In this document: piece by piece, positions 1-7,211 of the stretch
How the letters are laid out: every line of letters starts with the position of its first letter
Position numbering within the stretch: the first letter of the stretch is position 1
Source: Candidatus Merdenecus merdavium
Lineage (GTDB): Bacteria > Bacillota > Clostridia > Lachnospirales > Lachnospiraceae
Direction: 5' to 3'
Assembly (NCBI GenBank): GCA_018715425.1
Contig: DVLR01000002.1
Coordinates: 1 to 9,854 of the forward strand
DNA length: 9,854 nucleotides
The notes under the pieces: generated by a model
Told to the model about the DNA's origin: nothing
Database searches by the model: none
What the model saw: the letters and a program-made list of their open reading frames with translations, nothing else
Made by a program: the position numbers and the translations under genes

Positions 1-218
1 CAATAATCTCCAAAGTCTGGATCTAAAAGCTCACCTACTTTATATTTAGCGTAGACTTTCTCTCCCAGTTCCCTATATCGATCATTTACCTCTCTTTTCA
101 AGGTGCTGCGTTTTCTTTTCAGCTTTTGTATTTCAACAGCCTCTCCTGTCTTTCTGCTAATATCTTCAACGGTTTCTGTGAATACTTTTCCCATGTCTTC
201 AAAAAAATCCTTTGCCAT
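1..218 (-). CDS. Small coiled-coil protein, C-terminus cut off by the window edge
   Basis: The frame opens with ATG at 216-218 and stays open to base 1, giving 72 visible residues beginning MAKDFFEDMGKVFTETVEDI. The visible part is highly charged and predicted helical. A Lys/Arg/Glu-rich stretch at about residues 30-58 (QKLKRKRSTLKREVNDRYRE and onward) looks like a coiled coil. No signal peptide or membrane segment is seen, so it is probably cytoplasmic. The style resembles short clostridial proteins with an N-terminal helical region and a C-terminal zinc ribbon, but the part that would carry a ribbon lies outside the window, so that is only a guess. An AAAGGGG ribosome site overlaps the end of clpX, and only 3 bases separate the clpX stop from this ATG. 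It is therefore almost certainly co-transcribed and probably translationally coupled with the unfoldase. Function unknown. Confidence 0.8.
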   Translation of the reverse strand, partial: MAKDFFEDMGKVFTETVEDISRKTGEAVEIQKLKRKRSTLKREVNDRYRELGEKVYAKYKVGELLDPDFGDY

Positions 219-221
219 ACC

Positions 222-1670
222 CTATACCCCTTTCGATTCTTCTAATAATTCTACCGTTCCTCTCATATCAATGGTAGGACCACCTGTATGCCGAATATAT
301 TTTTCGGTTATGATAACACGACCAATGTTCTCATCCTTTGGTATTTCATACATAATATCCAGCATAAATTCTTCAATAATTGCTCTAAGTGCCCTGGCAC
401 CTGTATTTTTTTCCAACGCTTTTTCAGCAATGGCTTCTAATGCTTTATCTTCAAATTCCAATAGTACTTCATCTAATGCTAACAGCTTTTGGTATTGCTT
501 TAAAATCGCATTCTTTGGTTCTTTTAGAATTTGAACCAACATCTGTTTATCAAGTCCTTGTAAGGTAAATACAATTGGCAAACGACCGATAAACTCTGGG
601 ATCATACCGAATGTTTTGATATCCTCTAAAGTAACTTTAGATAATATATTTTTATCATCATCATACTTATCTTTTAAATCAGACTGAAATCCAATGGTTG
701 CCTGTTTATTAAGACGTTCTTTTATAATATTATCAAGATCTGGGAAAGCACCACCGCAAATAAACAAAATATTTCTTGTGTTAACGGTTACTAGAGGTAC
801 CATGGCATTTTTACTATTTGCTCCCACTGGAACTTCAATTTCACTACCTTCTAGCAGCTTTAACATTCCTTGTTGTACAGATTCTCCACTTACGTCTCTT
901 TGATTCGTATTTTTCTTTTTAGCAATCTTATCGATCTCGTCAATAAAAATAATTCCGCGCTCGGCCTTTTCCACATCATTTCCTGCTGCTGCTAATAATT
1001 TTGATACAACACTTTCAATATCATCACCGATATATCCTGCCTCAGTAAGAGAGGTTGCATCTGTAATTGCTAATGGCACATCCAAAAGTTTTGCTAAAGT
1101 TTTAACCAAATACGTTTTACCACTTCCCGTTGGTCCTATCATTAACATATTTGATTTTTCTATTTCGATTTCATCCATGGTATTTGAAGCAACCCGTTTA
1201 TAGTGGTTATATACTGCAACCGAAACTACTTTCTTCGCATATTCTTGCCCAATAATGTAGTCATCTAAACTGGCTTTTATTTGATGTGGAGCAGGTATAG
1301 ACTTAATATCCAATACTTTTTCAGGCTTTTCCTGCTCCTCTTTTTTCTTCTTAATTTTCTGCTTTTTAGGAATGCTTGATTGAAGATCAGACAAATTTAT
1401 CATATTCATATTGGAGAATTTAGCAAGATCCTCGTAATTAAAGTTACTATTGCTCATGGTATCAAACGTTTTCTGCATACAATCGGAACATATATTAATA
1501 TCATTAGGCATAGAAATCATTTTTCCAGCCTTGCTCTCTGGTCTTCTACAAACAAAGCAAACCTTTTCATATTCATCTTCTTGTTTTTTATTTATTTTAT
1601 TTTCATTTTTTTTAGTATCAGTATGTAATTCCTGATCTTCATTTATCATTGAATCCTTATGATCTTCCAT
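222..1670 (-). CDS. clpX: Divergent ClpX-type AAA+ unfoldase, probable paralogue
   Basis: The 482-residue product is an ATP-driven protein unfoldase of the ClpX family, expected to feed substrates to ClpP in the cytoplasm. Visible motifs are a Cys4 zinc finger (C38, C41, C61, C64), Walker A GPTGSGKT at 179-186, Walker B IIFIDEID at 240-247, the substrate pore loop GYIG at 212-215, the IGF ClpP-docking tripeptide at 326-328, an arginine finger in FIGR (R363) and sensor 2 GARALR at 424-429. Oddities: a charged N-terminal extension of about 37 residues before the finger, a long Lys/Glu-rich linker (about 102-118), one extra residue between the cysteine pairs, and no RKH motif in the loop at about 280-297. 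ATG at 1668-1670 is chosen because GAGG lies 5 bases upstream. An in-frame TTG at 1718 has no such site. It has its own promoter and leader and is followed closely by a small gene. Housekeeping clpX usually neighbours tig or clpP; these are absent, so a specialised paralogue is likely. Confidence 0.88.
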   Translation of the reverse strand: MEDHKDSMINEDQELHTDTKKNENKINKKQEDEYEKVCFVCRRPESKAGKMISMPNDINICSDCMQKTFDTMSNSNFNYEDLAKFSNMNMINLSDLQSSIPKKQKIKKKKEEQEKPEKVLDIKSIPAPHQIKASLDDYIIGQEYAKKVVSVAVYNHYKRVASNTMDEIEIEKSNMLMIGPTGSGKTYLVKTLAKLLDVPLAITDATSLTEAGYIGDDIESVVSKLLAAAGNDVEKAERGIIFIDEIDKIAKKKNTNQRDVSGESVQQGMLKLLEGSEIEVPVGANSKNAMVPLVTVNTRNILFICGGAFPDLDNIIKERLNKQATIGFQSDLKDKYDDDKNILSKVTLEDIKTFGMIPEFIGRLPIVFTLQGLDKQMLVQILKEPKNAILKQYQKLLALDEVLLEFEDKALEAIAEKALEKNTGARALRAIIEEFMLDIMYEIPKDENIGRVIITEKYIRHTGGPTIDMRGTVELLEESKGV

Positions 1671-1675
1671 TACTA

Positions 1676-1679
1676 CCTC
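1676..1679 (-). promoter_or_regulatory. Ribosome binding site that fixes the clpX start
   Basis: On the minus strand GAGG is followed by 5 bases and then ATG at 1670. This favours that ATG over the upstream in-frame TTG (1718) and ATG (1703), neither of which has a purine-rich site at a proper distance. Confidence 0.65.
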
Positions 1680-1686
1680 GTTTCTA

Positions 1687-1740
1687 CACTGCTTTTTATG
1701 CATATCAAGTTTGCGCAAATGCAGTGCTGGCTCAAACTTG
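1687..1740 (-). promoter_or_regulatory. Structured 5' leader of clpX: two overlapping inverted repeats
   Basis: The clpX leader contains CAAGTTTG (1733-1740) complementary to CAAACTTG (1706-1713), an 8-bp perfect arm pair that gains two more pairs after one mismatch. The loop of this hairpin contains CACTGC (1721-1726), complementary to GCAGTG (1687-1692) downstream of the second arm. In transcript order the arms run a, b, a', b', which can fold as an H-type pseudoknot or as two mutually exclusive hairpins. The last arm ends about 7 bases before the GAGG ribosome site. A regulatory role (RNA structure, or a DNA operator for the CAAGTTTG palindrome) is inference. It does not match the CIRCE element or the CtsR heptad repeat. 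Confidence 0.45.
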
Positions 1741-1765
1741 CTTATAAATCTTCTGTGCTTCTCTT

Positions 1766-1794
1766 ATTATATCCTAGTTCAGAATGAGGTACAA
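1766..1794 (-). promoter_or_regulatory. Probable sigma-A promoter of the clpX transcript
   Basis: On the minus strand a perfect -10 box TATAAT (1766-1771) is preceded by a 17-base spacer and TTGTAC (1789-1794), which matches the first three bases of the -35 consensus. Transcription would begin near 1759, giving a leader of about 90 bases before the ATG at 1670. It lies downstream of the htrA terminator, so clpX should be a separate unit. Confidence 0.6.
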
Positions 1795-1914
1795 GTGAAG
1801 ATTTTATAAAGTATTGCTCTACTATTTATGAAATATTTATCTTTTCTTGTACAAACTATTAAAGGAGATGTTGGCTCAGTATTTCTTATGTATATGCCAT
1901 CTATGTATGGATAT

Positions 1915-1969
1915 AAAAAAAGTAATATTGTTTTCAGTATAACATACCAGAAGCAATATTACTTTTATT
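1915..1969 (-). terminator. Intrinsic terminator of htrA
   Basis: A 10-bp perfect stem (AGTAATATTG at 1921-1930 and CAATATTACT at 1954-1963), extended by A-T pairs to about 13 bp, encloses a loop of about 23 bases. In the minus-strand transcript it is followed by a run of six T (1915-1920). It begins within about 15 bases of the htrA stop. The plus-strand reading is also followed by a T-rich stretch, so the element may work in both directions. Confidence 0.8.
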
Positions 1970-1977
1970 TTTTTGTT

Positions 1978-3447
1978 CTAACTTTCTCTTTTACCTAAAA
2001 CAACGGTTATGTTTTGCTCTATATACTCGTTATCTTCATAGACGTATAAGGTCACTTCTACTTCTTCTGACGCTTTGTAGTAGGAAATAATACTTTGTAA
2101 TGTCTCCATACTATCTATTTCTCTTCCATCAAAAGCAACTAAAACATCTCCCTTTTTCAGACCTGCTAGATCTGCTGGACTGCCTTCTTCTACTTGATTG
2201 ATAAACAAACCTAACGGTAGGTCGTAAGTATTTGAAATATCTTCGGTTACCTGAACCCCTGAAATTCCTAAATATCCTTTTTCCTTAACCTGAGTTAAGG
2301 AGTTTCGATTCATTAAATCATCGATAATGGGCTGTGCCGTCGAAATTGGGATGGCATATCCCATTCCTTCTACTGTTTCTGCTGCCAGTTTAATAACATT
2401 GATACCAATGACTTCGCCATTCATATTCAGCAATGCGCCGCCGCTGTTTCCAAAATTAATAGCTGCATCTGTCTGAATTAATTTATTACTAAAAGCATCT
2501 ACCGTTACTTCCCTATCTAATGCACTGATAATTCCCTGTGTTACGGATTGACCAACTCCTAAAGCATTTCCAATGGCTACTACTGGTTGTCCTACATCAA
2601 GCACATCTGAGTCTCCTAAGACTGCGACTTTAATCACCTCTAAAGTATCTCTAGGGATATCCTTTATTTTTACTCCAATAACAGCCAAATCATTTCTAGG
2701 ATCGGTGCCTTGAATCGTAGCTTCAACTACAGCTTCATGGTCTAAATTATCCCCATCTTTTGTTTCACTGTAAAAACATACGGATAATGTCTTCGCATTC
2801 TCTACAACATGATTATTACTTACAATAAATAATTCTTTATCGCTTTGTCCTATAATAATTCCAGAACCACTGCTTTCGGTTTCATAGGACTGAATGGATC
2901 CAAATAAACCTCTCGTTTCTTGAACAGACTTATTGGTAATGGCTACAATCGATGGCATGGTGTGTTTTACTATGGAAGCTGATCCTGTTTGAACTAGGGT
3001 CGTATCTGTTATAGATGATTCTTGAGTTTCCTTTTGGGATATTGAATCTAAGTTTGTTTCTTCTTCATTTGAAGAATAAAAAAGCCCGCTAGAATTTGTA
3101 AACTGAAAGACAACACTTGAGATTACACCGAACAAGACTGCGGATAAAACGAAAAGTGAAGTCCTTAGTATGAAATTACCACTTTCTTTTTTTCTCTTTT
3201 TATCCTGTTTCGGAATCGGTTTGGGTTGTATAGGCTGTGAAATTTTATAGGGTCCATAATAACTACCATCTACTTCTGTATCGTATTGCTCATTATTTTC
3301 TAGATCCTTTATAATAAAGTTCGGTTGATTATATTCCTCCATATTTGATTCCACTGGTGTATCTTCATAACCTATATCCTCGTTAGAGTTTTCATTATCT
3401 TCAAAATCATCTGTTTGTTTATTATAATCTTCCCATTCCTCTGTCAT
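1978..3447 (-). CDS. htrA: HtrA/DegP-type membrane-anchored serine protease with PDZ domain
   Basis: The 489-residue product is a trypsin-fold protease of the HtrA/DegP family, acting outside the membrane on misfolded or mislocalised envelope proteins. An acidic, Asn/Glu-rich cytoplasmic N-terminus (about 1-78) is followed by a basic stop-transfer patch (KKRKK, about 83-87) and one membrane helix (about 92-117). The protease domain has His213 in SNNHVV, Asp253 in DPRNDLAV and Ser335 in NFGNSGGALL, so the catalytic triad is intact. A single C-terminal PDZ domain covers about 390-485 (LGISGVQV, then SPADLAGLKKGDVLVAFDG). Length and order match Gram-positive HtrA/YkdA/YycK-like proteins. The ATG at 3445-3447 has an excellent AGGAGGG site 4 bases upstream. 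A terminator follows the gene, and 203 bases separate it from the preceding glycosyltransferase. The acidic N-terminal region is longer than a bare anchor needs, and its role is unknown. Confidence 0.93.
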   Translation of the reverse strand: MTEEWEDYNKQTDDFEDNENSNEDIGYEDTPVESNMEEYNQPNFIIKDLENNEQYDTEVDGSYYGPYKISQPIQPKPIPKQDKKRKKESGNFILRTSLFVLSAVLFGVISSVVFQFTNSSGLFYSSNEEETNLDSISQKETQESSITDTTLVQTGSASIVKHTMPSIVAITNKSVQETRGLFGSIQSYETESSGSGIIIGQSDKELFIVSNNHVVENAKTLSVCFYSETKDGDNLDHEAVVEATIQGTDPRNDLAVIGVKIKDIPRDTLEVIKVAVLGDSDVLDVGQPVVAIGNALGVGQSVTQGIISALDREVTVDAFSNKLIQTDAAINFGNSGGALLNMNGEVIGINVIKLAAETVEGMGYAIPISTAQPIIDDLMNRNSLTQVKEKGYLGISGVQVTEDISNTYDLPLGLFINQVEEGSPADLAGLKKGDVLVAFDGREIDSMETLQSIISYYKASEEVEVTLYVYEDNEYIEQNITVVLGKRES

Positions 3448-3479
3448 AAGCCCTCCTCACTCCTTTATCTATTTTTATT

Positions 3480-3524
3480 ATGGATGTTCCTTCGCTATTT
3501 CATATAGCAGAGATGGTCATCCAT
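3480..3524 (-). promoter_or_regulatory. Interrupted hairpin in the htrA leader
   Basis: Upstream of htrA, ATGGATG (3480-3486) pairs with CATCCAT (3518-3524). Nested inside, GCTAT (3494-3498) pairs with ATAGC (3504-3508) around a 5-base loop. The element ends about 20 bases before the strong AGGAGGG ribosome site. It lacks a T tract, so it is not a terminator. It could be an operator or a leader RNA element. No convincing htrA promoter was found in the 203-base gap, so the role is uncertain. Confidence 0.3.
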
Positions 3525-3650
3525 TGTTTTATGATATCCATAATTTTATAAAATCTTACTCATCATTTAAGTTTATCAAAGAATTGTGTATTTTCTGTGA
3601 CATATGAAAGGTTCCTTGGATACATAGAAGGACATATTTATAACCCACTT

Positions 3651-4586
3651 TTATTGGTATGACTTCTTTCTATCCCAGTAAGAAGGACTCATGGTACACC
3701 ATAATATGATTTTAGAAGGTAGTTTTTTATAGGATTTTCCAAATTGAAACCCGAGGAATTTCACCCCACTTTTTATCACAAGATCAAGGATCAACCACGG
3801 CTTTTTGATTCTGATCAGATACTTTCCTGTTTCTTTTACTAATTTGACTCCTTCTGATTCCGATTTTACTGCTGAAAATACATCTGGATAATCTGCCTGG
3901 GATACTCCAAGATCAAAATTTCTTTGAAACTGTTGCCTATGATTATAATTATGGGAATGATAAACTCTTGCTTTAGATGCATAAGCAACCTGATATCCAG
4001 CCAAGATTGCTCTCCCAGCATAAATCATATCCTCATTGAAGATTGCTTGGTGCACAAAGCCTCCTAGTTCCTCATAGACATCCTTTCTATAAGCTGCGCA
4101 TACGTTAGAACAAAAAAATGTTTTAATCCCCATATGACTGATAGAAGCCTTTGTCTTTAATAGATCCTCATCTCCATAATTAAAGGATCTCGTATAACGC
4201 TCTATGATCTCACAATCAGGTAATGGTAACTGCTTTCCGTAAGAACAAGCCGTCCTTTTATCTTTCAGTGGTTCTATTAAGTGGGCGATTAAAGTATCAT
4301 CCTTAGGCATGGCATCTTGAGTCATGAATACAACAATATCTCCATGACATTTTTTCGCTCCCATATCTCTAGTTGCTCCATGATCATACTCACTTTTTTT
4401 AATATGAATGATTTCAACCTCTGACATTGGTTCAAAAATACCTTTTGGAAAATACTCTTCTTCTGTATTGATGATTAGAATTTTTTGTACTGGAAGGCTT
4501 TGATTTCTTAATAGCTCCACCATGTTTTTAAGTTTAGCATCTGGTTTATACGTTGGTATCACCACATCTACTTTCATGTTTTCCAT
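3651..4586 (-). CDS. Family 2 glycosyltransferase, rhamnosyltransferase-like (RfbF type)
   Basis: The 311-residue product is a GT-A fold, family 2 glycosyltransferase that would add a sugar, possibly rhamnose, to a lipid-linked polysaccharide intermediate at the cytoplasmic membrane face. Visible signs are the N-terminal VDVVIPTYKP strand and turn, KKSEYDHGATRDMGA (about 63-77, typical of RfbF-like rhamnosyltransferases), FMTQDAMP (about 87-94, with TQDA in place of the usual DxD metal motif, as is common in this subgroup), and NEDMIYAGRAILAGY (184-198) carrying the acidic catalytic pair, followed by HSHNY. The C-terminal part is basic with hydrophobic patches that may sit on the membrane. 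ATG 4584-4586 is chosen because AGAGGGG lies about 9 bases upstream; an ATG three codons later is possible. The gene is the last of the polysaccharide cluster. It follows the LCP gene by 73 bases, and no clear terminator is seen after it. Donor and acceptor sugars cannot be told from sequence. Confidence 0.88.
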   Translation of the reverse strand: MENMKVDVVIPTYKPDAKLKNMVELLRNQSLPVQKILIINTEEEYFPKGIFEPMSEVEIIHIKKSEYDHGATRDMGAKKCHGDIVVFMTQDAMPKDDTLIAHLIEPLKDKRTACSYGKQLPLPDCEIIERYTRSFNYGDEDLLKTKASISHMGIKTFFCSNVCAAYRKDVYEELGGFVHQAIFNEDMIYAGRAILAGYQVAYASKARVYHSHNYNHRQQFQRNFDLGVSQADYPDVFSAVKSESEGVKLVKETGKYLIRIKKPWLILDLVIKSGVKFLGFQFGKSYKKLPSKIILWCTMSPSYWDRKKSYQ

Positions 4587-4590
4587 ATCT

Positions 4591-4619
4591 ATGATCCCCT
4601 CTATTTAAAAAGAGATCAT
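4591..4619 (-). promoter_or_regulatory. Inverted repeat enclosing the ribosome site of the 3651-4586 glycosyltransferase
   Basis: ATGATC (4591-4596) and GATCAT (4614-4619) form a 6-bp arm. TCT (4600-4602) and AGA (4611-4613) add three more pairs after a 3-base bulge. The ribosome site AGAGGGG lies in the 3' arm and bulge of this hairpin in the transcript, so it could limit translation initiation. This is a weak AT-rich structure and its function is inference. Confidence 0.25.
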
Positions 4620-4659
4620 TACAAAACTCTTAGCTTTGTCATGACCCCTGTTTTTCGTC

Positions 4660-5745
4660 TTACTCTAAACTAGTATACCCTGTAATATTAATAATCTCTT
4701 GAGAAATCTCCTGTACTTTACTAGATGGAGTATAAGCTTCATCACCAAATAAGAATTGATGTAACTGTTTTACATTCTCTTCTAATGTTACTGGAACAAT
4801 CACGTGTCCTCTATATTCTCCATTAATATATATGTCATTATAAGGTTTGTTAGCCGTCGGAAATCCTCCTGTCTCTCCAAGTTCATAATTCAGTGCATCA
4901 ACTACCATGCCAAGTATTTGTGACTTGGTAAAACTTGTGGAAACCATAGGAAATACCTTATCAATAATTTTATTAATGGTTAGGATATCAGAAGCTTTTA
5001 ATTTATCCACAAGAAGTCCAATAACAAATCTTTGTCTAGCAGATCTTTGGAAATCTCCACCTTCTGTCTGTCTGATTCGACTATAAGAAACGGCTTGTAC
5101 TCCATTTAAATGAACCATTCCTGACTCCTGAAGAGGAGTATAATCCTTCCCTGTCACTCTTGATGTTTCCACACAGTAGTTATTAATATGCACCATCTCA
5201 TCATCTGTAATTTCTAAATCGATACCATCCAAAAGATCAACGACTTCGGCTACAGCATTAAAGTCTACAATAACATGGGCTTTAATATCTAAGTCTAAGT
5301 TAATATTTAACATGCTGATAGCACGCTCTTTTCCACCTAAGGAAAATGCTTCTGTGGCCTTTCTAAAGGAACCATTTTTAGTATCTAAAAGAGAATCCCT
5401 ATAGACAGAAACTAAGCGAACTTCTTTCGTTTTATTATTGATACTCGCAATCATAATCATATCACTTAGTGCACCAGCATCTAGATTTGCTTCCCTTGAA
5501 TCTACACCAAATAATGCAATATTCGTATATCCATCTAATACTTCATTTGAACTAACTCCTGGATTGGTCTCCACTAATTCTAGATTCAGATCATCGCTTC
5601 CAATTTTGTTTAACTTATTTACCACGTATAAAACACCAATTGCAAGAAGTAATACAATCACTTCCATGGTAAATATGATTCTACGGTTTCTACGTTTCTT
5701 ATATGCACGGGTCTTTTTTCGTGAAACGTTCTTTTGTTTCTTCAT
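4660..5745 (-). CDS. LytR-CpsA-Psr (LCP) family cell-wall polymer ligase
   Basis: The 361-residue product belongs to the LCP phosphotransferases, which move undecaprenyl-pyrophosphate-linked glycopolymers onto peptidoglycan outside the membrane. A very basic cytoplasmic N-terminus (1-22) precedes one membrane helix (about 23-42), and the LCP domain follows from about residue 73. Family motifs are FGVDSRE (79-85), SDMIMIASIN (94-103), VSVYRDSLLD (112-121, with Tyr where SIPRD is usual, but the catalytic-site Arg116 and Asp117 are kept), KATEAFSLGG (129-138), GIDLEI (174-179), and SYSRIRQTEGGDFQRSARQR (220-239), which holds the conserved arginines and aspartate. ATG 5743-5745 has AAAGGA about 6 bases upstream. 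It starts 59 bases after the glycosylphosphotransferase and lies among glycosyltransferases, which supports attachment of that cluster's polysaccharide rather than a purely regulatory role. Which polymer is attached cannot be read from sequence. Confidence 0.93.
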   Translation of the reverse strand: MKKQKNVSRKKTRAYKKRRNRRIIFTMEVIVLLLAIGVLYVVNKLNKIGSDDLNLELVETNPGVSSNEVLDGYTNIALFGVDSREANLDAGALSDMIMIASINNKTKEVRLVSVYRDSLLDTKNGSFRKATEAFSLGGKERAISMLNINLDLDIKAHVIVDFNAVAEVVDLLDGIDLEITDDEMVHINNYCVETSRVTGKDYTPLQESGMVHLNGVQAVSYSRIRQTEGGDFQRSARQRFVIGLLVDKLKASDILTINKIIDKVFPMVSTSFTKSQILGMVVDALNYELGETGGFPTANKPYNDIYINGEYRGHVIVPVTLEENVKQLHQFLFGDEAYTPSSKVQEISQEIINITGYTSLE

Positions 5746-5804
5746 AACTTATCCTTTCCTGTCTACTTAAATATCGTAGGCAATAGCAAAATTTCATCCT
5801 TTCA

Positions 5805-7211
5805 TTAATATGCATTTTTATTAATGAACCCTTTTACTACTGTTAAAATCATGATCTTAAAATCAAACCCTAAGGTCCAATTCTCTATATAATATAAATC
5901 GTGATCAATTCTTTTACGTATGGAGGTATTCCCACGTAATCCATTTACTTGTGCCCACCCTGTAAGACCAGGCCGAACTTGATGCTTTACCATATACCTC
6001 GGTATCTCTTCTCTAAACTTTTCCACAAAAAAAGGGCGTTCTGGACGTGGGCCTACAAGACTCATATCCCCCTTTAGAACATTAAAAAACTGCGGGAATT
6101 CATCAATGCTGGTTTTTCTGATGATCTTACCTATGGTTGTTACGCGAGGATCATTTTTAACCGTCCATTTCGACTTTTCTTCTTTTTCTGATTGGACCTC
6201 CATGGAACGAAACTTATACATGGAAAATGGCTTGTTATGAAGTCCCACTCTCTCCTGCTTGTATATAATCGGACCTGGAGAGGATATTTTAACTAATACA
6301 CTCACCAGAAGGATCATTGGAGAAAACAAAATAATAGCAGTTAATGAACCGATAATATCCACTATGCGTTTTACCAGCATATTAAAAGTATTGGTTAATG
6401 GTACATGCCTGATATTTACAACTGGAAGTCCTAATAAATCCTCTGTATAAGGCTTTGTTGGTATAATATTATTATAATCTGGAATAAACTTTGTATGCAC
6501 ACCTGATTTTTCACATAAACTTACGATATGCTCTAATTTAGAATATTCATCTAGACCTAAGGTAATAGCTATTTCATCTAGACGATTTTCTGGTAAAATA
6601 ACCAAAAGATTGTCGATTTTACCGATAACCTTAATTCCTTTGTATTTCACGCCTCTTTCCACATTATCGTCTAGTATTCCACGAATCAAGTAACCCCACT
6701 GGGGATTTTGTTTAATACGATCGATATATTCTTCTGCCGCCCGACTATAACCTACTAGTAGAATATGCCTTAAATTCATACCACGCTTTCGCATATTTCT
6801 TAATACGTAACGAATGATATTTCGCACGAGTAGCTCTAATATGATATTTACCCCATAGAAGATCAGAAGCATATGTCGTGAAAAGTCTACCAGCTTCAAG
6901 AGATACAAGCCTGTTAGTATAATCAGCAGACCTAAAGAATTGGCTTTTAAAATATTAGACCCTTCTAAGCGTCTACCTTGTACGCGTTTTGATGTATAGA
7001 GGGTAAATGCATAATATAATATTAAATACAATGGCACAATAAAAATCAGTGCATACATGTATGTCTGGAAGGAAAGTGTTCCTGCATCTATATCTTTAAA
7101 AAATCCAGCTTTAAATCGAATGATCCATGCTAATAGATAAGAAAATGCAACCACTATCATATCTATAATTACATGGAGCCGATTAAAGTATTTCTGATTA
7201 TCTTTAATCAA
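5805..7211 (-). CDS. Polyprenyl glycosylphosphotransferase (WcaJ/WbaP/CpsE-type initiating enzyme)
   Basis: The 468-residue product is a membrane enzyme that transfers a sugar 1-phosphate, often glucose or galactose, from a UDP-sugar to undecaprenyl phosphate, starting polysaccharide synthesis. Four N-terminal membrane helices lie at about 12-31, 51-74, 91-108 and 112-132. A Rossmann-like domain follows (HILLVGYSRAAEEYIDRI from about 149). The C-terminal bacterial sugar transferase domain has a membrane segment (about 285-308), YKFRSM (332-337), TSIDEFPQFFNVLKGDMSLV (367-386) with the Asp370-Glu371 dyad, GPRPE, and RPGLTGWAQVNG (413-424). Length and architecture are complete for the large WcaJ/WbaP class. 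The start is TTG at 7209-7211, the first codon after an in-frame TAA, with AAGGG 8 bases and GAGG 3 bases upstream. The next ATG (codon 18) would cut into the first helix. It probably has its own promoter in the 148-base gap upstream. The sugar specificity is unknown. Confidence 0.93.
   Translation of the reverse strand: MIKDNQKYFNRLHVIIDMIVVAFSYLLAWIIRFKAGFFKDIDAGTLSFQTYMYALIFIVPLYLILYYAFTLYTSKRVQGRRLEGSNILKANSLGLLIILTGLYLLKLVDFSRHMLLIFYGVNIILELLVRNIIRYVLRNMRKRGMNLRHILLVGYSRAAEEYIDRIKQNPQWGYLIRGILDDNVERGVKYKGIKVIGKIDNLLVILPENRLDEIAITLGLDEYSKLEHIVSLCEKSGVHTKFIPDYNNIIPTKPYTEDLLGLPVVNIRHVPLTNTFNMLVKRIVDIIGSLTAIILFSPMILLVSVLVKISSPGPIIYKQERVGLHNKPFSMYKFRSMEVQSEKEEKSKWTVKNDPRVTTIGKIIRKTSIDEFPQFFNVLKGDMSLVGPRPERPFFVEKFREEIPRYMVKHQVRPGLTGWAQVNGLRGNTSIRKRIDHDLYYIENWTLGFDFKIMILTVVKGFINKNAY

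Noticed and set aside
103..534. Plus-strand open frame of 143 codons, and other plus-strand frames at 694-903, 1380-1635, 5438-5770 and 6259-6450
   Set aside because: All lie antisense to well-supported minus-strand genes, are Ser/Phe/Ile-rich as expected for shadows, and show no recognisable domain.
1671..1718. Longer clpX beginning with TTG at 1718 (16 extra residues)
   Set aside because: There is no ribosome site before the TTG, which lies near the stem arms of the leader, while ATG at 1670 has GAGG at a good distance.
1706..1740. CIRCE (HrcA) or CtsR operator at the clpX palindrome
   Set aside because: The arms CAAGTTTG/CAAACTTG do not match TTAGCACTC-N9-GAGTGCTAA or the CtsR heptad repeat.
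1860..1941. Short plus-strand reading frame (24 codons) starting after AAAGGAG
   Set aside because: The purine run directly abuts the ATG, which is too close for initiation, the peptide has no recognisable feature, and it runs into the htrA terminator.
3540..3580. htrA promoter built from TTGATA and TATAAA
   Set aside because: The spacing between these boxes is about 23 bases. Alternatives such as TAAGAT at 15 bases match the consensus poorly.
3597..3650. Terminator after the RfbF-like glycosyltransferase
   Set aside because: Only 4-5 bp complementary arms are present and there is no T tract, so read-through toward htrA cannot be excluded.
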